From the NCBI RefSeq assembly GCF_014841125.1, contig NZ_JACYTQ010000002.1:310001-374000 (forward strand): a stretch of DNA of 64,000 bases, given 5' to 3'. Below are positions 1 to 8,102 of this stretch, one piece after another (position 1 is the first letter of the stretch; each line of letters opens with the position of its first letter). This DNA is from Echinicola arenosa (lineage in GTDB: Bacteria; Bacteroidota; Bacteroidia; Cytophagales; Cyclobacteriaceae). A program made the translations under genes and the position numbers. The notes beneath the pieces were generated by a model that saw only the letters and a list, made by a program, of their open reading frames with translations, searched no databases and was not told the DNA's origin.

Positions 1-974
1 AAGGTAAATACATAAGCCTGGATAGTCGCTACCAACAATTCAATCAAGTTGATAAATACCACCATCACCGTACTCGCCACACCTACTGCGTAGGATTCAA
101 ATACGAAGATCAAACCTATAAAACTTAGGATTACAATATGGCCTGCAGTGATCGCAACAAATAGTCGGACCATCAAGGCAAATGGCTTTGTAAATAAACC
201 GATAATTTCTACGGGAACAATTACGATCAAAAGTGGCAATGGCACTCCAGGAGTAGCCACCACGTGCTTCCAGTATTCTTTATTTCCATTAAGGTTGGTT
301 GCAAAAAAGGTGAATACTGCCAAGGTCATTGTCACGGCAATATTTCCAGTCAAGTTAGCAGCACCTGGAACCAAACCAAGCAAGTTACCTATCCAGATAA
401 AGAAAAATATGGTCAATAAGTACGGTGTAAACTTTTTGTATTTTGGACCAATATTTGGCTTAGCCACCTCATCCCTTACAAAAAGAACAAGCGGCTCAAC
501 AAAAGAGGCAACCCCTTTTGGTGCTCCATTGGGATTGTTTTTGTAGTTCTTAACAGCAGAGAAAATCAAAAAGAAGATCACAACAAGAACTATAATTAGC
601 ATTGCCACGTTCTTAGTGATTGATAAGTCTATGATAAACCTGCTTTCATCTACAGCATGTAGCTTATCGTGCTCATTGATATAATAACCTTCATGCTCAA
701 CCCCAAACTTGTGGGTTTCATGATCTTGAAAATCAGTGGAAGAATAAAATTCCAAACCACGGTCGGATGAATAGATAATCACTGGTAAAGGCAAGGTTAC
801 ATGGGTATGACCCATTGTAGCAAAATGCCATTCATGCGAATCCTTAATGTGGTGCATGATAAAACCTGTCTTATTTTCTCCGCCTTCCTCAGGTGATGAG
901 GCAAAAGTCGCAGTTGAAAGCGCCAGTAAAAACACTGACATCAAGGTGCTTATGCACAGAATCTTACGAAACAT
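1..974 (-). CDS. atpB: ATP synthase F0 subunit a (partial, 3' end outside window)
   Basis: This is the proton-channel subunit a of the F1F0 ATP synthase in the inner membrane. Reading the minus strand from the ATG at 974 gives about 324 residues with no stop before the window edge, so only the last few residues are missing. An N-terminal signal-like segment (MFRKILCISTL...) is followed by a roughly 100-residue His/Asp-rich extension typical of Bacteroidota AtpB and then several membrane helices. The conserved arginine helix is visible as LMVRLFVAITAGH; the usual Asn of RLFxNxxAGH is replaced here. It is the last visible gene of a minus-strand run with two AtpI-like proteins, as expected for the start of an atp operon. 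Identification is firm. Confidence 0.93.
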   Translation of the reverse strand, partial: MFRKILCISTLMSVFLLALSTATFASSPEEGGENKTGFIMHHIKDSHEWHFATMGHTHVTLPLPVIIYSSDRGLEFYSSTDFQDHETHKFGVEHEGYYINEHDKLHAVDESRFIIDLSITKNVAMLIIVLVVIFFLIFSAVKNYKNNPNGAPKGVASFVEPLVLFVRDEVAKPNIGPKYKKFTPYLLTIFFFIWIGNLLGLVPGAANLTGNIAVTMTLAVFTFFATNLNGNKEYWKHVVATPGVPLPLLIVIVPVEIIGLFTKPFALMVRLFVAITAGHIVILSFIGLIFVFESYAVGVASTVMVVFINLIELLVATIQAYVFT

Positions 975-993
975 CAACTAATTTATTATAGAC

Positions 994-1377
994 CTACTTA
1001 GAATGAGGGCGCAAGTTAGTTATTAAGCTGTATATATCAAACAACAAATACAACAAATAGATCACAAAAAAATCAGCAAAAAACAGAATCTTATTATCTA
1101 TTTTGGTAAATAAGCAAATAGCAATAAAAATCAGACTCGCCAAAAACCTTAATATTGTTGCTCCCAAAACAATTGCAACAGAATTTTCTTCTGACTGTTT
1201 TAGCAAAAATTGAATAAGTTTTCCGCTAAGCAGCATTAAGCCAAAGTAAAAAATGATGATTTGCCAGATGCGTCCATGGATTAAAGTGGGCCATGCAAAT
1301 TGCACCAATAGGGTTAGTAGTACAATGGCCAACGTAAGTAAAACAAGGGAAACGGTATGAGACTTCAATAATTTCAT
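994..1377 (-). CDS. Small membrane protein upstream of atpB
   Basis: A 127-residue protein with four predicted membrane helices and a very short C-terminal tail. The ORF can be read back to a TTG at 1401, but the ATG at 1377 (MKLLKSHTVSL) gives a natural start. Its place between the AtpZ-like gene and atpB, 19 bp before atpB, is where many bacteria carry AtpI or a similar helper of F0 ring assembly, so such a role is inferred. I see no motif that proves it. Confidence 0.75.
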   Translation of the reverse strand: MKLLKSHTVSLVLLTLAIVLLTLLVQFAWPTLIHGRIWQIIIFYFGLMLLSGKLIQFLLKQSEENSVAIVLGATILRFLASLIFIAICLFTKIDNKILFFADFFVIYLLYLLFDIYSLITNLRPHSK

Positions 1378-1428
1378 TGCTTGAGAAAATATTTTCCGCA
1401 AAGTTACATTTTATTTCTTCTCAAGGCC

Positions 1429-1665
1429 TTAGTCTTTTTTCATTGACTTGAATAAACTATAAAAGGCTACTACAATGGAAACAAAACAAAAAAGAAGAAG
1501 CCAAACAGGAAATTTCATTTGGCTTCTATCTTGAACAATCCATCCAAGCCAAGTTCCCAAACCTATAATTGCACACATTTGGAAAGCAAGGCCAATATAT
1601 TTTACATACTCAGGATAATTATCCTGTGATGACTTCTTTTCCTTTGGTAAGTTCTGTTTTGTCAT
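1429..1665 (-). CDS. AtpZ/AtpI-family ATP synthase accessory protein
   Basis: A 78-residue protein with a polar Lys-rich start and two membrane helices (about residues 22-45 and 52-70), separated by a short charged loop. The pattern GLAFQMCAIIGLGTWLGWIVQD matches the AtpZ/AtpI family (PF09527 type), which assists F0 assembly and in some species Mg2+ or Ca2+ transport. Its start lies 47 bp inside the 3' end of the bactofilin gene in another frame, which suggests translational coupling. It precedes another small membrane gene and atpB. Confidence 0.8.
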   Translation of the reverse strand: MTKQNLPKEKKSSQDNYPEYVKYIGLAFQMCAIIGLGTWLGWIVQDRSQMKFPVWLLLFCFVSIVVAFYSLFKSMKKD

Positions 1666-2077
1666 CCTTAGACTTAGTGTTGTTTTTCACAGGCAACTCA
1701 ATTTCTTTGCTATCGCTCTCTTCGATCATTTTACAAATCCCGTTGAATACTGCTCCGTTTTCAATCACCAATTTTCTTGTAAAAATATCTCCATCGATAT
1801 CCGCAGTTTTTTTCAGGAACAAAATGTCGGAACACCTGATCTCCCCCTCAACCTTTCCTGCAATTTCAGCCTCCTTGGTATCAATATTACCTACCAAACG
1901 GGCAGAGTCCCCAATGACAATTTTTGTCTTTGAGCTCAAGGTTCCCTCGACAGTTCCTTCAATACGAATATTTCCAAAAGTGATGATATCACCTTTGATT
2001 GTTGTCTCTTTTGCGATTACATTACTGGAGTTTACCATCTCCGCTACTGATTTTTTTTCTTCTCCTTTATTAAACAT
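1619..2077 (-). CDS. Bactofilin family polymer-forming protein
   Basis: A 152-residue bactofilin (DUF583). The core from about residue 25 to 120 shows the repeating beta-helix pattern of short strands with alternating Gly and hydrophobic residues (KGDIITFGNIRIEGTVEG, GKVEGEIRCSD), flanked by charged disordered tails. Bactofilins form cytoskeletal filaments that position peptidoglycan enzymes. The M23 peptidase gene ends 2 bp upstream, the classic bactofilin-LytM pairing, so the two probably act together on cell shape. The 3' end overlaps the AtpZ-like gene by 47 bp. Confidence 0.92.
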   Translation of the reverse strand: MFNKGEEKKSVAEMVNSSNVIAKETTIKGDIITFGNIRIEGTVEGTLSSKTKIVIGDSARLVGNIDTKEAEIAGKVEGEIRCSDILFLKKTADIDGDIFTRKLVIENGAVFNGICKMIEESDSKEIELPVKNNTKSKDDKTELTKGKEVITG

Positions 2078-2079
2078 AA

Positions 2080-2961
2080 CTAATCGAATGTTATAAATTC
2101 TTGAGGGTTTTGTGGGTTCCCCTTATACCACAATTCAAAGTGAAGGTGCTGACCAGTAGTCTGTTCTCCGGTATTGCCTACCACAGAAATAACTTCTCCA
2201 CCACTTACAGGCTCCCCTACTGATTTCAATAATACAGAATTATGCTTATAAATTGAAATCAATTCGTTCGAATGCTGTACCGCTATCACATACCCAGTCT
2301 CCAAAGTCCAACTGGCCAAAACTACCGTCCCATCAGCCACTGACTTGACCGGCTCATTTTCCTCAGCCACCAAATCAACGCCCAAATGATCTTTAGCCAT
2401 ATCAAAACTACCCGTAACAATTCCCTTTAGTGGAGAGAAGAAATAGGTTTCAGTAAAAGAACTGGTAGATATCCGTTCGAAACTTCTTTCATCTGGCGGA
2501 GCAGCCTGAAACTCTTCGATGACACTTTGGGTTGCTTCACCTTTTTTGTATAAATCTTCACTTTTGGGATTTTTAAACGGCTCTTGATTGCCTGTCACAC
2601 TATCCTCTTCTCTTTCTACCGATTCTTCCTCATATTCCCCATCTATTATCTTTTGTATATTTTCCACGTACCTATCCTTGGCCTGAACTTCTACCATCAA
2701 AGAATCTACGGTTTGAGACAAGGCGTATATCTTCTTCATGTTTTCAGACTCCTGATATGAAGGATCAAACCAGCTTGCCAAAAAAGTCTTTGACATGATT
2801 AAAGATATCAGAAAAAAGCAAAGCAAAGTAAAAACCAATATGAGGCCTACCCTGATTTTATTGATACTTAGAGAGGTAATTACTGAAAAATCTTCTTCCC
2901 TCCTAATGACAAAAAGGTACTTGTTTTCAATCCAGCTCTTTATCTTTTGTTTTAGACTCAA
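2080..2961 (-). CDS. M23 (LytM) family metallopeptidase, membrane anchored
   Basis: A 293-residue inner-membrane-anchored protein with a cytoplasmic N-terminus, one membrane helix at about residues 36-58, a coiled-coil and acidic linker, and a C-terminal LytM domain from about residue 180. The zinc-site motifs HLGVD and GQHLHFELW are intact, so it may be an active peptidoglycan endopeptidase. The only plausible start is TTG at 2961 because the next Met lies after the membrane helix. A Bacteroidota -7 box lies 30 bp upstream. Directly followed by bactofilin, its likely scaffold. Confidence 0.9.
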   Translation of the reverse strand: MSLKQKIKSWIENKYLFVIRREEDFSVITSLSINKIRVGLILVFTLLCFFLISLIMSKTFLASWFDPSYQESENMKKIYALSQTVDSLMVEVQAKDRYVENIQKIIDGEYEEESVEREEDSVTGNQEPFKNPKSEDLYKKGEATQSVIEEFQAAPPDERSFERISTSSFTETYFFSPLKGIVTGSFDMAKDHLGVDLVAEENEPVKSVADGTVVLASWTLETGYVIAVQHSNELISIYKHNSVLLKSVGEPVSGGEVISVVGNTGEQTTGQHLHFELWYKGNPQNPQEFITFD

Positions 2962-2991
2962 GTGATTTATTTTTTGCGGTGAATTAAGTTA

Positions 2992-2999
2992 CAAAAATA
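2992..2999 (-). promoter_or_regulatory. Bacteroidota -7 promoter box for the M23-bactofilin-atp genes
   Basis: On the minus strand this reads TATTTTTG, a perfect TAnnTTTG box. It sits about 30 bp before the TTG start of the M23 peptidase, so transcription would begin near 2985. I see no clear -33 TTG at ideal spacing. Confidence 0.5.
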
Positions 3000-3069
3000 T
3001 AATATTAAACATAAGCGTTTAAATTATTGATTCAAAAGCGCTAATTTGGGATTTTGATTAAAACTTTAA

Positions 3070-5715
3070 ATGGTGGACGTGAGAAAGCATTATTATCTTA
3101 TTATACTTCTTTTATTTAGTGTATCGGGCTGCTCTTCACAAAAAGATACGTTTACCAATAGGATGTACCACAATGTAACGGCAAAGTTCAATGCCTATTT
3201 TCTTGCCAAAGAAAAAATCGATGAAGTCGAGGACAATTTCAAACAAGCTTATCAAGAAGATTACACTCAAATACTTCCTGTATTCACTCCAATAGATAGT
3301 TCAACAGTCGACAAAAATGAAGAAAAACTTGCAGAAGCAAGAGAACTCGCAGCAAAGGCCATAGACTGGCACAGGATCAGCAACTGGGTAGATGACAGCT
3401 ATTACTTGATTGGGTTGATCGATTATTATGAAGCAAAAACGGATGATGCCATCAACACATTTAAATATCTTAATGTAAATGGAGAAAACAATGATGTGAG
3501 ACATCAAGCCCTCATCCAACTCCTTCGAATTTTTATTGACCAAAGAAAATTTGATGACGCTTCCTATGTTATAGATTTTCTCTCTAAAGAAGCTGAAATC
3601 AGCAAGGAAAATAAAAAGAACCTTTACAAGACTTTGGCCTACTACTATGAAGTAAGGCAAGAAAAAGACGGTTTGATCGCAGCCTTAGAAAAGGCACTGG
3701 AACTAAGTAAAGATAATTCAGAAAGTTCGAGGCTCTATTTCACCTTGGCCCAATTGTATCAAAGAGAAGGTTTTGACGCCCAAGCGTATTCCTACTATAG
3801 AAGTGCTATGGAAGGCAATCCTCCATACGAACTTACATTTTTCTCCCAACTCTACGCCCAGAAAGTCGCAGAATTGGAAAAAAGCAAAGATTACAGAAAG
3901 GTGCGAGAGTATTATGATGACCTTTACAAAAACCGAAAAAACCAAGACTTAAGGGACGTTGTACTGTATGAAAAAGCACTTTTTGAACTGAAACAAAACG
4001 AAATTGAGGAAGGCATAAGCTTACTCCATAAGGCGGCACAAGAAACTGGGAAAAATGATATCCAGAAAGGCTATATCTATGAAAAACTGGCTGAAATATA
4101 TTTTGACCAAAAAGAGGACTATAGATCTTCCTCCTACTACTTAGACAGCGCACTTCAATACTTCAAACCAGAAGACAAACCTTTTAACACTTTATCAGCC
4201 AAAAAAGATGTACTGGAAATATATACAGTTAATTTCGAAACAATTACTAAAAATGATAGCCTGATCAGAATCAGTCAACTTAGTCGGGAAGAACAGGAAA
4301 AAATTGCAGAGGATTATATTCAAAAAGAGGAAGAAAGGTTACTAGCGGAGGCCAAGAAGAAAACCCCAGAAAAAAACAGCAGTATATTTGACAATTTACT
4401 TGCATTTGGAGGAAATAACACTGGAGCCACCTTCTATTTTGATAATCCAATCGCTATACAACAAGGTGAAATTGAGTTTTTCAGAAATTGGGGAAATAGG
4501 CCGCTTGCTGATAATTGGCGTAGAAATGCCAGCGGCTTCCAATCAGCATCCAACTATACTGATAATATCAACAGTACTAATGATACTTCCACTATAGTTG
4601 AACCTTCTGAAACTATTACGAGCACTCTTCCTGATAAGGCAGGCTTATTAGCGGCAATTCCAAATGATCCTGTCATGATCTCTCAGCTAAATGAAGAGCT
4701 GGAAACTTCTTATTTCGAGTTAGGAAAAGTACTTTTCTTTGAACTGAATAGACCTGATCTGGCCCGAGATTATTTGGTGAAGCTGATTCAGGAATATCCT
4801 GATTCTGAAAAAAAACCAGAAGCGTATTATACATTATATTTGATTGAAAGAGAAACTAATGGAATAACGGAATTCTATGCCAATAAATTAAACAAAGAGT
4901 ATCCCGATTCTCCATTCACAAAATCGGTCAATAATCCTGTAGAAGAGTCTTCAGGGACCATTGCAAACAAAAATGCTGCAGAAAACTATAATCAAGCATA
5001 TCTCTTGTTCAAAGAAGGCAGATATGATGAATCCCGTTCCTTAATAAGAGCTACTTTGGACAACTATCCCCTAACACCTGTTACGGAGAAATTATTGATA
5101 CTCGACATTATGATCACGGGTAAGACAGGTAGTAAAGAAACTTATCAAACCAGGCTGGAGCAATACATTAGTACCACAAAAAATGATGAGCTTGTAAAAA
5201 TGGCAAGAAATATGCTATCAGTTCTGACCGGTGAAGTTAACAAAGCTCCAATCGCTAAAATAGATTCTATAGCTATAAAAGACTCTGTCCAAGTTATCAA
5301 CAAGACAGGGGTTGCCCTTAACGACAGCCTCTCGACAAAACCTGAAAGCATCTATAAGGTTGGCGAGAACCAAACACACATATTTATATTGATTATCAAC
5401 CCTGACCAAGTGTCAAAAGCAAAAAACCTGACTGCTGAAATGGAAAATTTCCATGATGCGAATTATCCAAATTCTAGATTGAGGACTGGCAGTTTATCCT
5501 TTAACAGGGAAAATTCAATCATTTTGGTAAGCCCGTTTTCCAATGCAGAAAAAGCATTGGAATACAGAAAAAGGTTCTTAACAGATTTTAAAGCTGAGGC
5601 ACTACCAGAGGAAACAAAAAAGAGTAGTTTTGTGATTTCAATACAAAACTTCCAACAACTGAACAAAAGGAAAGATATCTCCGAATACGAAGCTTTCTTC
5701 AAAGCCTCCTATTAA
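3070..5715 (+). CDS. porW: Type IX secretion/gliding lipoprotein PorW/SprE (TPR)
   Basis: An 881-residue outer-envelope lipoprotein. The signal peptide ends in the lipobox VSGC (Cys21), followed by SQKDTFTNRMYHNVTAKFNA, the characteristic start of the PorW/SprE family. Residues 90-370 and 540-700 carry TPR-like helical repeats (ALELSKDNSESSRLYF, AYYTLYLIERE), with a low-complexity central part and a conserved C-terminal domain. In known members this protein is needed for type IX secretion and gliding, linking the motor to the outer-membrane translocon. It is 7 bp upstream of the PBP1A gene, so the two are probably co-transcribed. Length fits SprE (about 870). Confidence 0.9.
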   Translation: MVDVRKHYYLIILLLFSVSGCSSQKDTFTNRMYHNVTAKFNAYFLAKEKIDEVEDNFKQAYQEDYTQILPVFTPIDSSTVDKNEEKLAEARELAAKAIDWHRISNWVDDSYYLIGLIDYYEAKTDDAINTFKYLNVNGENNDVRHQALIQLLRIFIDQRKFDDASYVIDFLSKEAEISKENKKNLYKTLAYYYEVRQEKDGLIAALEKALELSKDNSESSRLYFTLAQLYQREGFDAQAYSYYRSAMEGNPPYELTFFSQLYAQKVAELEKSKDYRKVREYYDDLYKNRKNQDLRDVVLYEKALFELKQNEIEEGISLLHKAAQETGKNDIQKGYIYEKLAEIYFDQKEDYRSSSYYLDSALQYFKPEDKPFNTLSAKKDVLEIYTVNFETITKNDSLIRISQLSREEQEKIAEDYIQKEEERLLAEAKKKTPEKNSSIFDNLLAFGGNNTGATFYFDNPIAIQQGEIEFFRNWGNRPLADNWRRNASGFQSASNYTDNINSTNDTSTIVEPSETITSTLPDKAGLLAAIPNDPVMISQLNEELETSYFELGKVLFFELNRPDLARDYLVKLIQEYPDSEKKPEAYYTLYLIERETNGITEFYANKLNKEYPDSPFTKSVNNPVEESSGTIANKNAAENYNQAYLLFKEGRYDESRSLIRATLDNYPLTPVTEKLLILDIMITGKTGSKETYQTRLEQYISTTKNDELVKMARNMLSVLTGEVNKAPIAKIDSIAIKDSVQVINKTGVALNDSLSTKPESIYKVGENQTHIFILIINPDQVSKAKNLTAEMENFHDANYPNSRLRTGSLSFNRENSIILVSPFSNAEKALEYRKRFLTDFKAEALPEETKKSSFVISIQNFQQLNKRKDISEYEAFFKASY

Positions 5716-5722
5716 TAACAAC

Positions 5723-8035
5723 ATGAGTAATAAGAAAAAAACTACAAAAACTGGCTCTTGGGCTGGAAAAATCGTCAAAACACTTTGGATTGTATTTTTT
5801 GCAGGGCTGTTTGGCTTTGCCATTTTCGTCTGGTCTGTAAGTGTAGACTTTCTTGGCCTTTACGGTGATTTACCAGACTTCAAAGCCCTTGAAAACCCTG
5901 AAAGCGAACTTGCCTCAGAACTGTATTCTGCAGATGGCGTTTTATTAGGTAAATATTACAGGGAAAATAGGTCTCCCGTAAAATATGATGAGCTCTCGAA
6001 GAATCTGGTCAATGCACTTATCGCAACCGAAGACATCAGGTTTGAAGATCACTCAGGCATTGACCCAAAAGGCCTCGCAAGGGTGTTTTTCAAGACTATC
6101 CTAATGGGGCAAAGCAGCTCCGGGGGAGGTAGTACTTTGAGTCAGCAGACTGCTAAAAACCTTTTCAAAACCAGAGGAGAAGACTCTCAAGGTACGTTGA
6201 GCAGAATCCCAGGGCTTCGTATGCTCATCATCAAAACAAAAGAATGGATAGTCGCTACACAGCTTGAAAAGGCTTATACCAAAGATGAGATATTGACCAT
6301 GTACCTAAACACATCAGAGTTTGGAAGCAATGCCTATGGTATAAAAACAGCTGCTAAAACTTTTTTTAATAAAGACCCAAAGGATCTTAACGTACAAGAA
6401 TCAGCGGTATTGGTGGGGCTTTTTAAAGCGCCGACTTATTACAGTCCAGTATACAATCCCGACAATGCACTAAGGAGAAGGAATACCGTACTGAATCAGA
6501 TGAACAAGTATGACTACCTGTCAGATGCTGAATATGATTCGCTTTCCTCCTTACCTATTGAATTGGATTATAATGTAGAAAGCCACAACCGTGGATTAGC
6601 TACTTACTTTAGAGAGATTGTCAAGGCTGACTTGAATAAATGGGCCAAAGAAAACCTGAAGGCTGATGGGAAGCCTTATGATCTTTATGGAGACGGATTA
6701 CGCATTTATACAACAATAGATAGTCGTCTTCAAAAATACGCAGAAGAAGCTGTAGAGGAACACATGAAAGAGCTTCAAGCTAAATTTGAGGCAGAGCTAA
6801 ATGGACGTGAGCCATGGATAGATAGTGAAAACAGAGTAATACCGAACTTTTTGGAGACCATGATCAAAAGGACGGAAGCTTACCGAGTTTTGGTAAATAA
6901 ATATGGGGCCAACTCCGACTCAGTGAAGATCAAGCTCAATGAAAAGAAAAAAATGAAAGTTTTCTCTTGGGAAAAGGGAGAAATAGACACATTGATGAGT
7001 TCAATGGATTCATTGAGATATTATAAAACCTTCCTACAAACAGGCTTTGTTTCCATGGATCCCCGCACCGGTCATATCAAAGCTTGGGTTGGTGGCTTGA
7101 ATCACAAATTCTTCAAATATGACCATGTCCGAGAAGGAAAACGTCAACCTGGCTCTACTTTCAAACCATTTGTTTATGCTGCAGCTATTGAAAATGGATA
7201 TGGCCCTTGCTACACAGTAGTCGATCAGCCTGTTGAAATCAATATCCCAGGCCAACCAGCTTGGATTCCTGAAAATGCAGATGGAAAGTTCACTTATGAA
7301 AAAATGACCATCAGACAAGCCATGGCCCAATCCATCAACTCCATCACAGCTTATATGATGAAGCAAATAAGCCCAGAGGTAGTAGTAGAAACGGCCCATC
7401 GGCTTGGAATTACCAGTGATTTGGATCCTGTTCCTGCCTTGGCCCTGGGAACTAGTGATGTCTCCATTCTTGAATTGGTCGGAGCAACCAGTACCTTTGC
7501 CAATAAAGGAGAGCATATCAAACCATTCTATATAGATAGAATAGAAGATAAAAACGGCAATGTATTACATCAGTTCCCTGCTAGAAAACAACCTGCCATG
7601 AGTGAGGAAGATGCTTATTTGATGCTTCATATGTTGAAAGGGGGCTATGAGGAAAGAGGCGGAACCAGTCAAGGTGTGCCGATGAGTCTGAGGGAAGGCA
7701 ATGAACTGGGAGGTAAAACAGGAACTACCCAAAATGCTTCAGATGGATGGTACATTGGTTTGAGTAAAGATTTAGTGAGTGGCGTTTGGGTTGGAGGTGA
7801 TGATCGTGCTATTCACTTTAGAAGTTGGATCAGTGGGCAAGGTGCAAGAACAGCCAGGCCAATTTGGGTGAAATATATGACCAAAGTCTATAATGACCCT
7901 AGCTTAGGGATCACCAAAGGTCCTTTCGAAAAACCTGAGAGACCACTCAGCGTTGAACTTGATTGCGATGAATACGACCTGCAATCAGATGATTTCACGG
8001 ACTTTGATTATGACCATCAAACCAATGATTTCTAA
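5723..8035 (+). CDS. mrcA: Penicillin-binding protein 1A (bifunctional)
   Basis: A 770-residue class A PBP that polymerises and crosslinks peptidoglycan at the inner membrane. A single membrane helix lies at residues 18-40. The GT51 glycosyltransferase domain follows, with Glu103 in ATEDIRFEDH and GGSTLSQQTAKNLF. The transpeptidase domain has the SxxK motif PGSTFKPF (Ser478, Lys481), an SIN motif and KTGT (Lys665). The C-terminus is short and acidic. It lies 7 bp after porW and ends before a strong terminator. All catalytic motifs are intact. Confidence 0.95.
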   Translation: MSNKKKTTKTGSWAGKIVKTLWIVFFAGLFGFAIFVWSVSVDFLGLYGDLPDFKALENPESELASELYSADGVLLGKYYRENRSPVKYDELSKNLVNALIATEDIRFEDHSGIDPKGLARVFFKTILMGQSSSGGGSTLSQQTAKNLFKTRGEDSQGTLSRIPGLRMLIIKTKEWIVATQLEKAYTKDEILTMYLNTSEFGSNAYGIKTAAKTFFNKDPKDLNVQESAVLVGLFKAPTYYSPVYNPDNALRRRNTVLNQMNKYDYLSDAEYDSLSSLPIELDYNVESHNRGLATYFREIVKADLNKWAKENLKADGKPYDLYGDGLRIYTTIDSRLQKYAEEAVEEHMKELQAKFEAELNGREPWIDSENRVIPNFLETMIKRTEAYRVLVNKYGANSDSVKIKLNEKKKMKVFSWEKGEIDTLMSSMDSLRYYKTFLQTGFVSMDPRTGHIKAWVGGLNHKFFKYDHVREGKRQPGSTFKPFVYAAAIENGYGPCYTVVDQPVEINIPGQPAWIPENADGKFTYEKMTIRQAMAQSINSITAYMMKQISPEVVVETAHRLGITSDLDPVPALALGTSDVSILELVGATSTFANKGEHIKPFYIDRIEDKNGNVLHQFPARKQPAMSEEDAYLMLHMLKGGYEERGGTSQGVPMSLREGNELGGKTGTTQNASDGWYIGLSKDLVSGVWVGGDDRAIHFRSWISGQGARTARPIWVKYMTKVYNDPSLGITKGPFEKPERPLSVELDCDEYDLQSDDFTDFDYDHQTNDF

Positions 8036-8058
8036 GTTCGTTCTTCAGATTAGAATAC

Positions 8059-8090
8059 TTAAAACAGCCCGTTGATCGGGCTGTTATTTT
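8059..8090 (+). terminator. Rho-independent terminator after mrcA
   Basis: A 9-bp stem (AACAGCCCG/CGGGCTGTT, 8063-8071 with 8077-8085) with a 5-nt loop, followed by ATTTTATATTT. It ends the porW-mrcA transcript. Confidence 0.85.
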
Positions 8091-8097
8091 ATATTTG
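8090..8097 (+). promoter_or_regulatory. Bacteroidota -7 promoter box for uvrC
   Basis: TATATTTG matches TAnnTTTG and starts within the U-tract of the mrcA terminator, 5 bp before the uvrC ATG. The transcript would be leaderless or nearly so. Confidence 0.5.
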
Positions 8098-8102
8098 TAA
8101 AT

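Noticed and set aside
148-546. 132-residue plus-strand ORF
   Set aside because: It is antisense to atpB, whose reading frame explains the sequence fully.
7034-7516. 160-residue minus-strand ORF
   Set aside because: Antisense shadow of the PBP1A transpeptidase domain.
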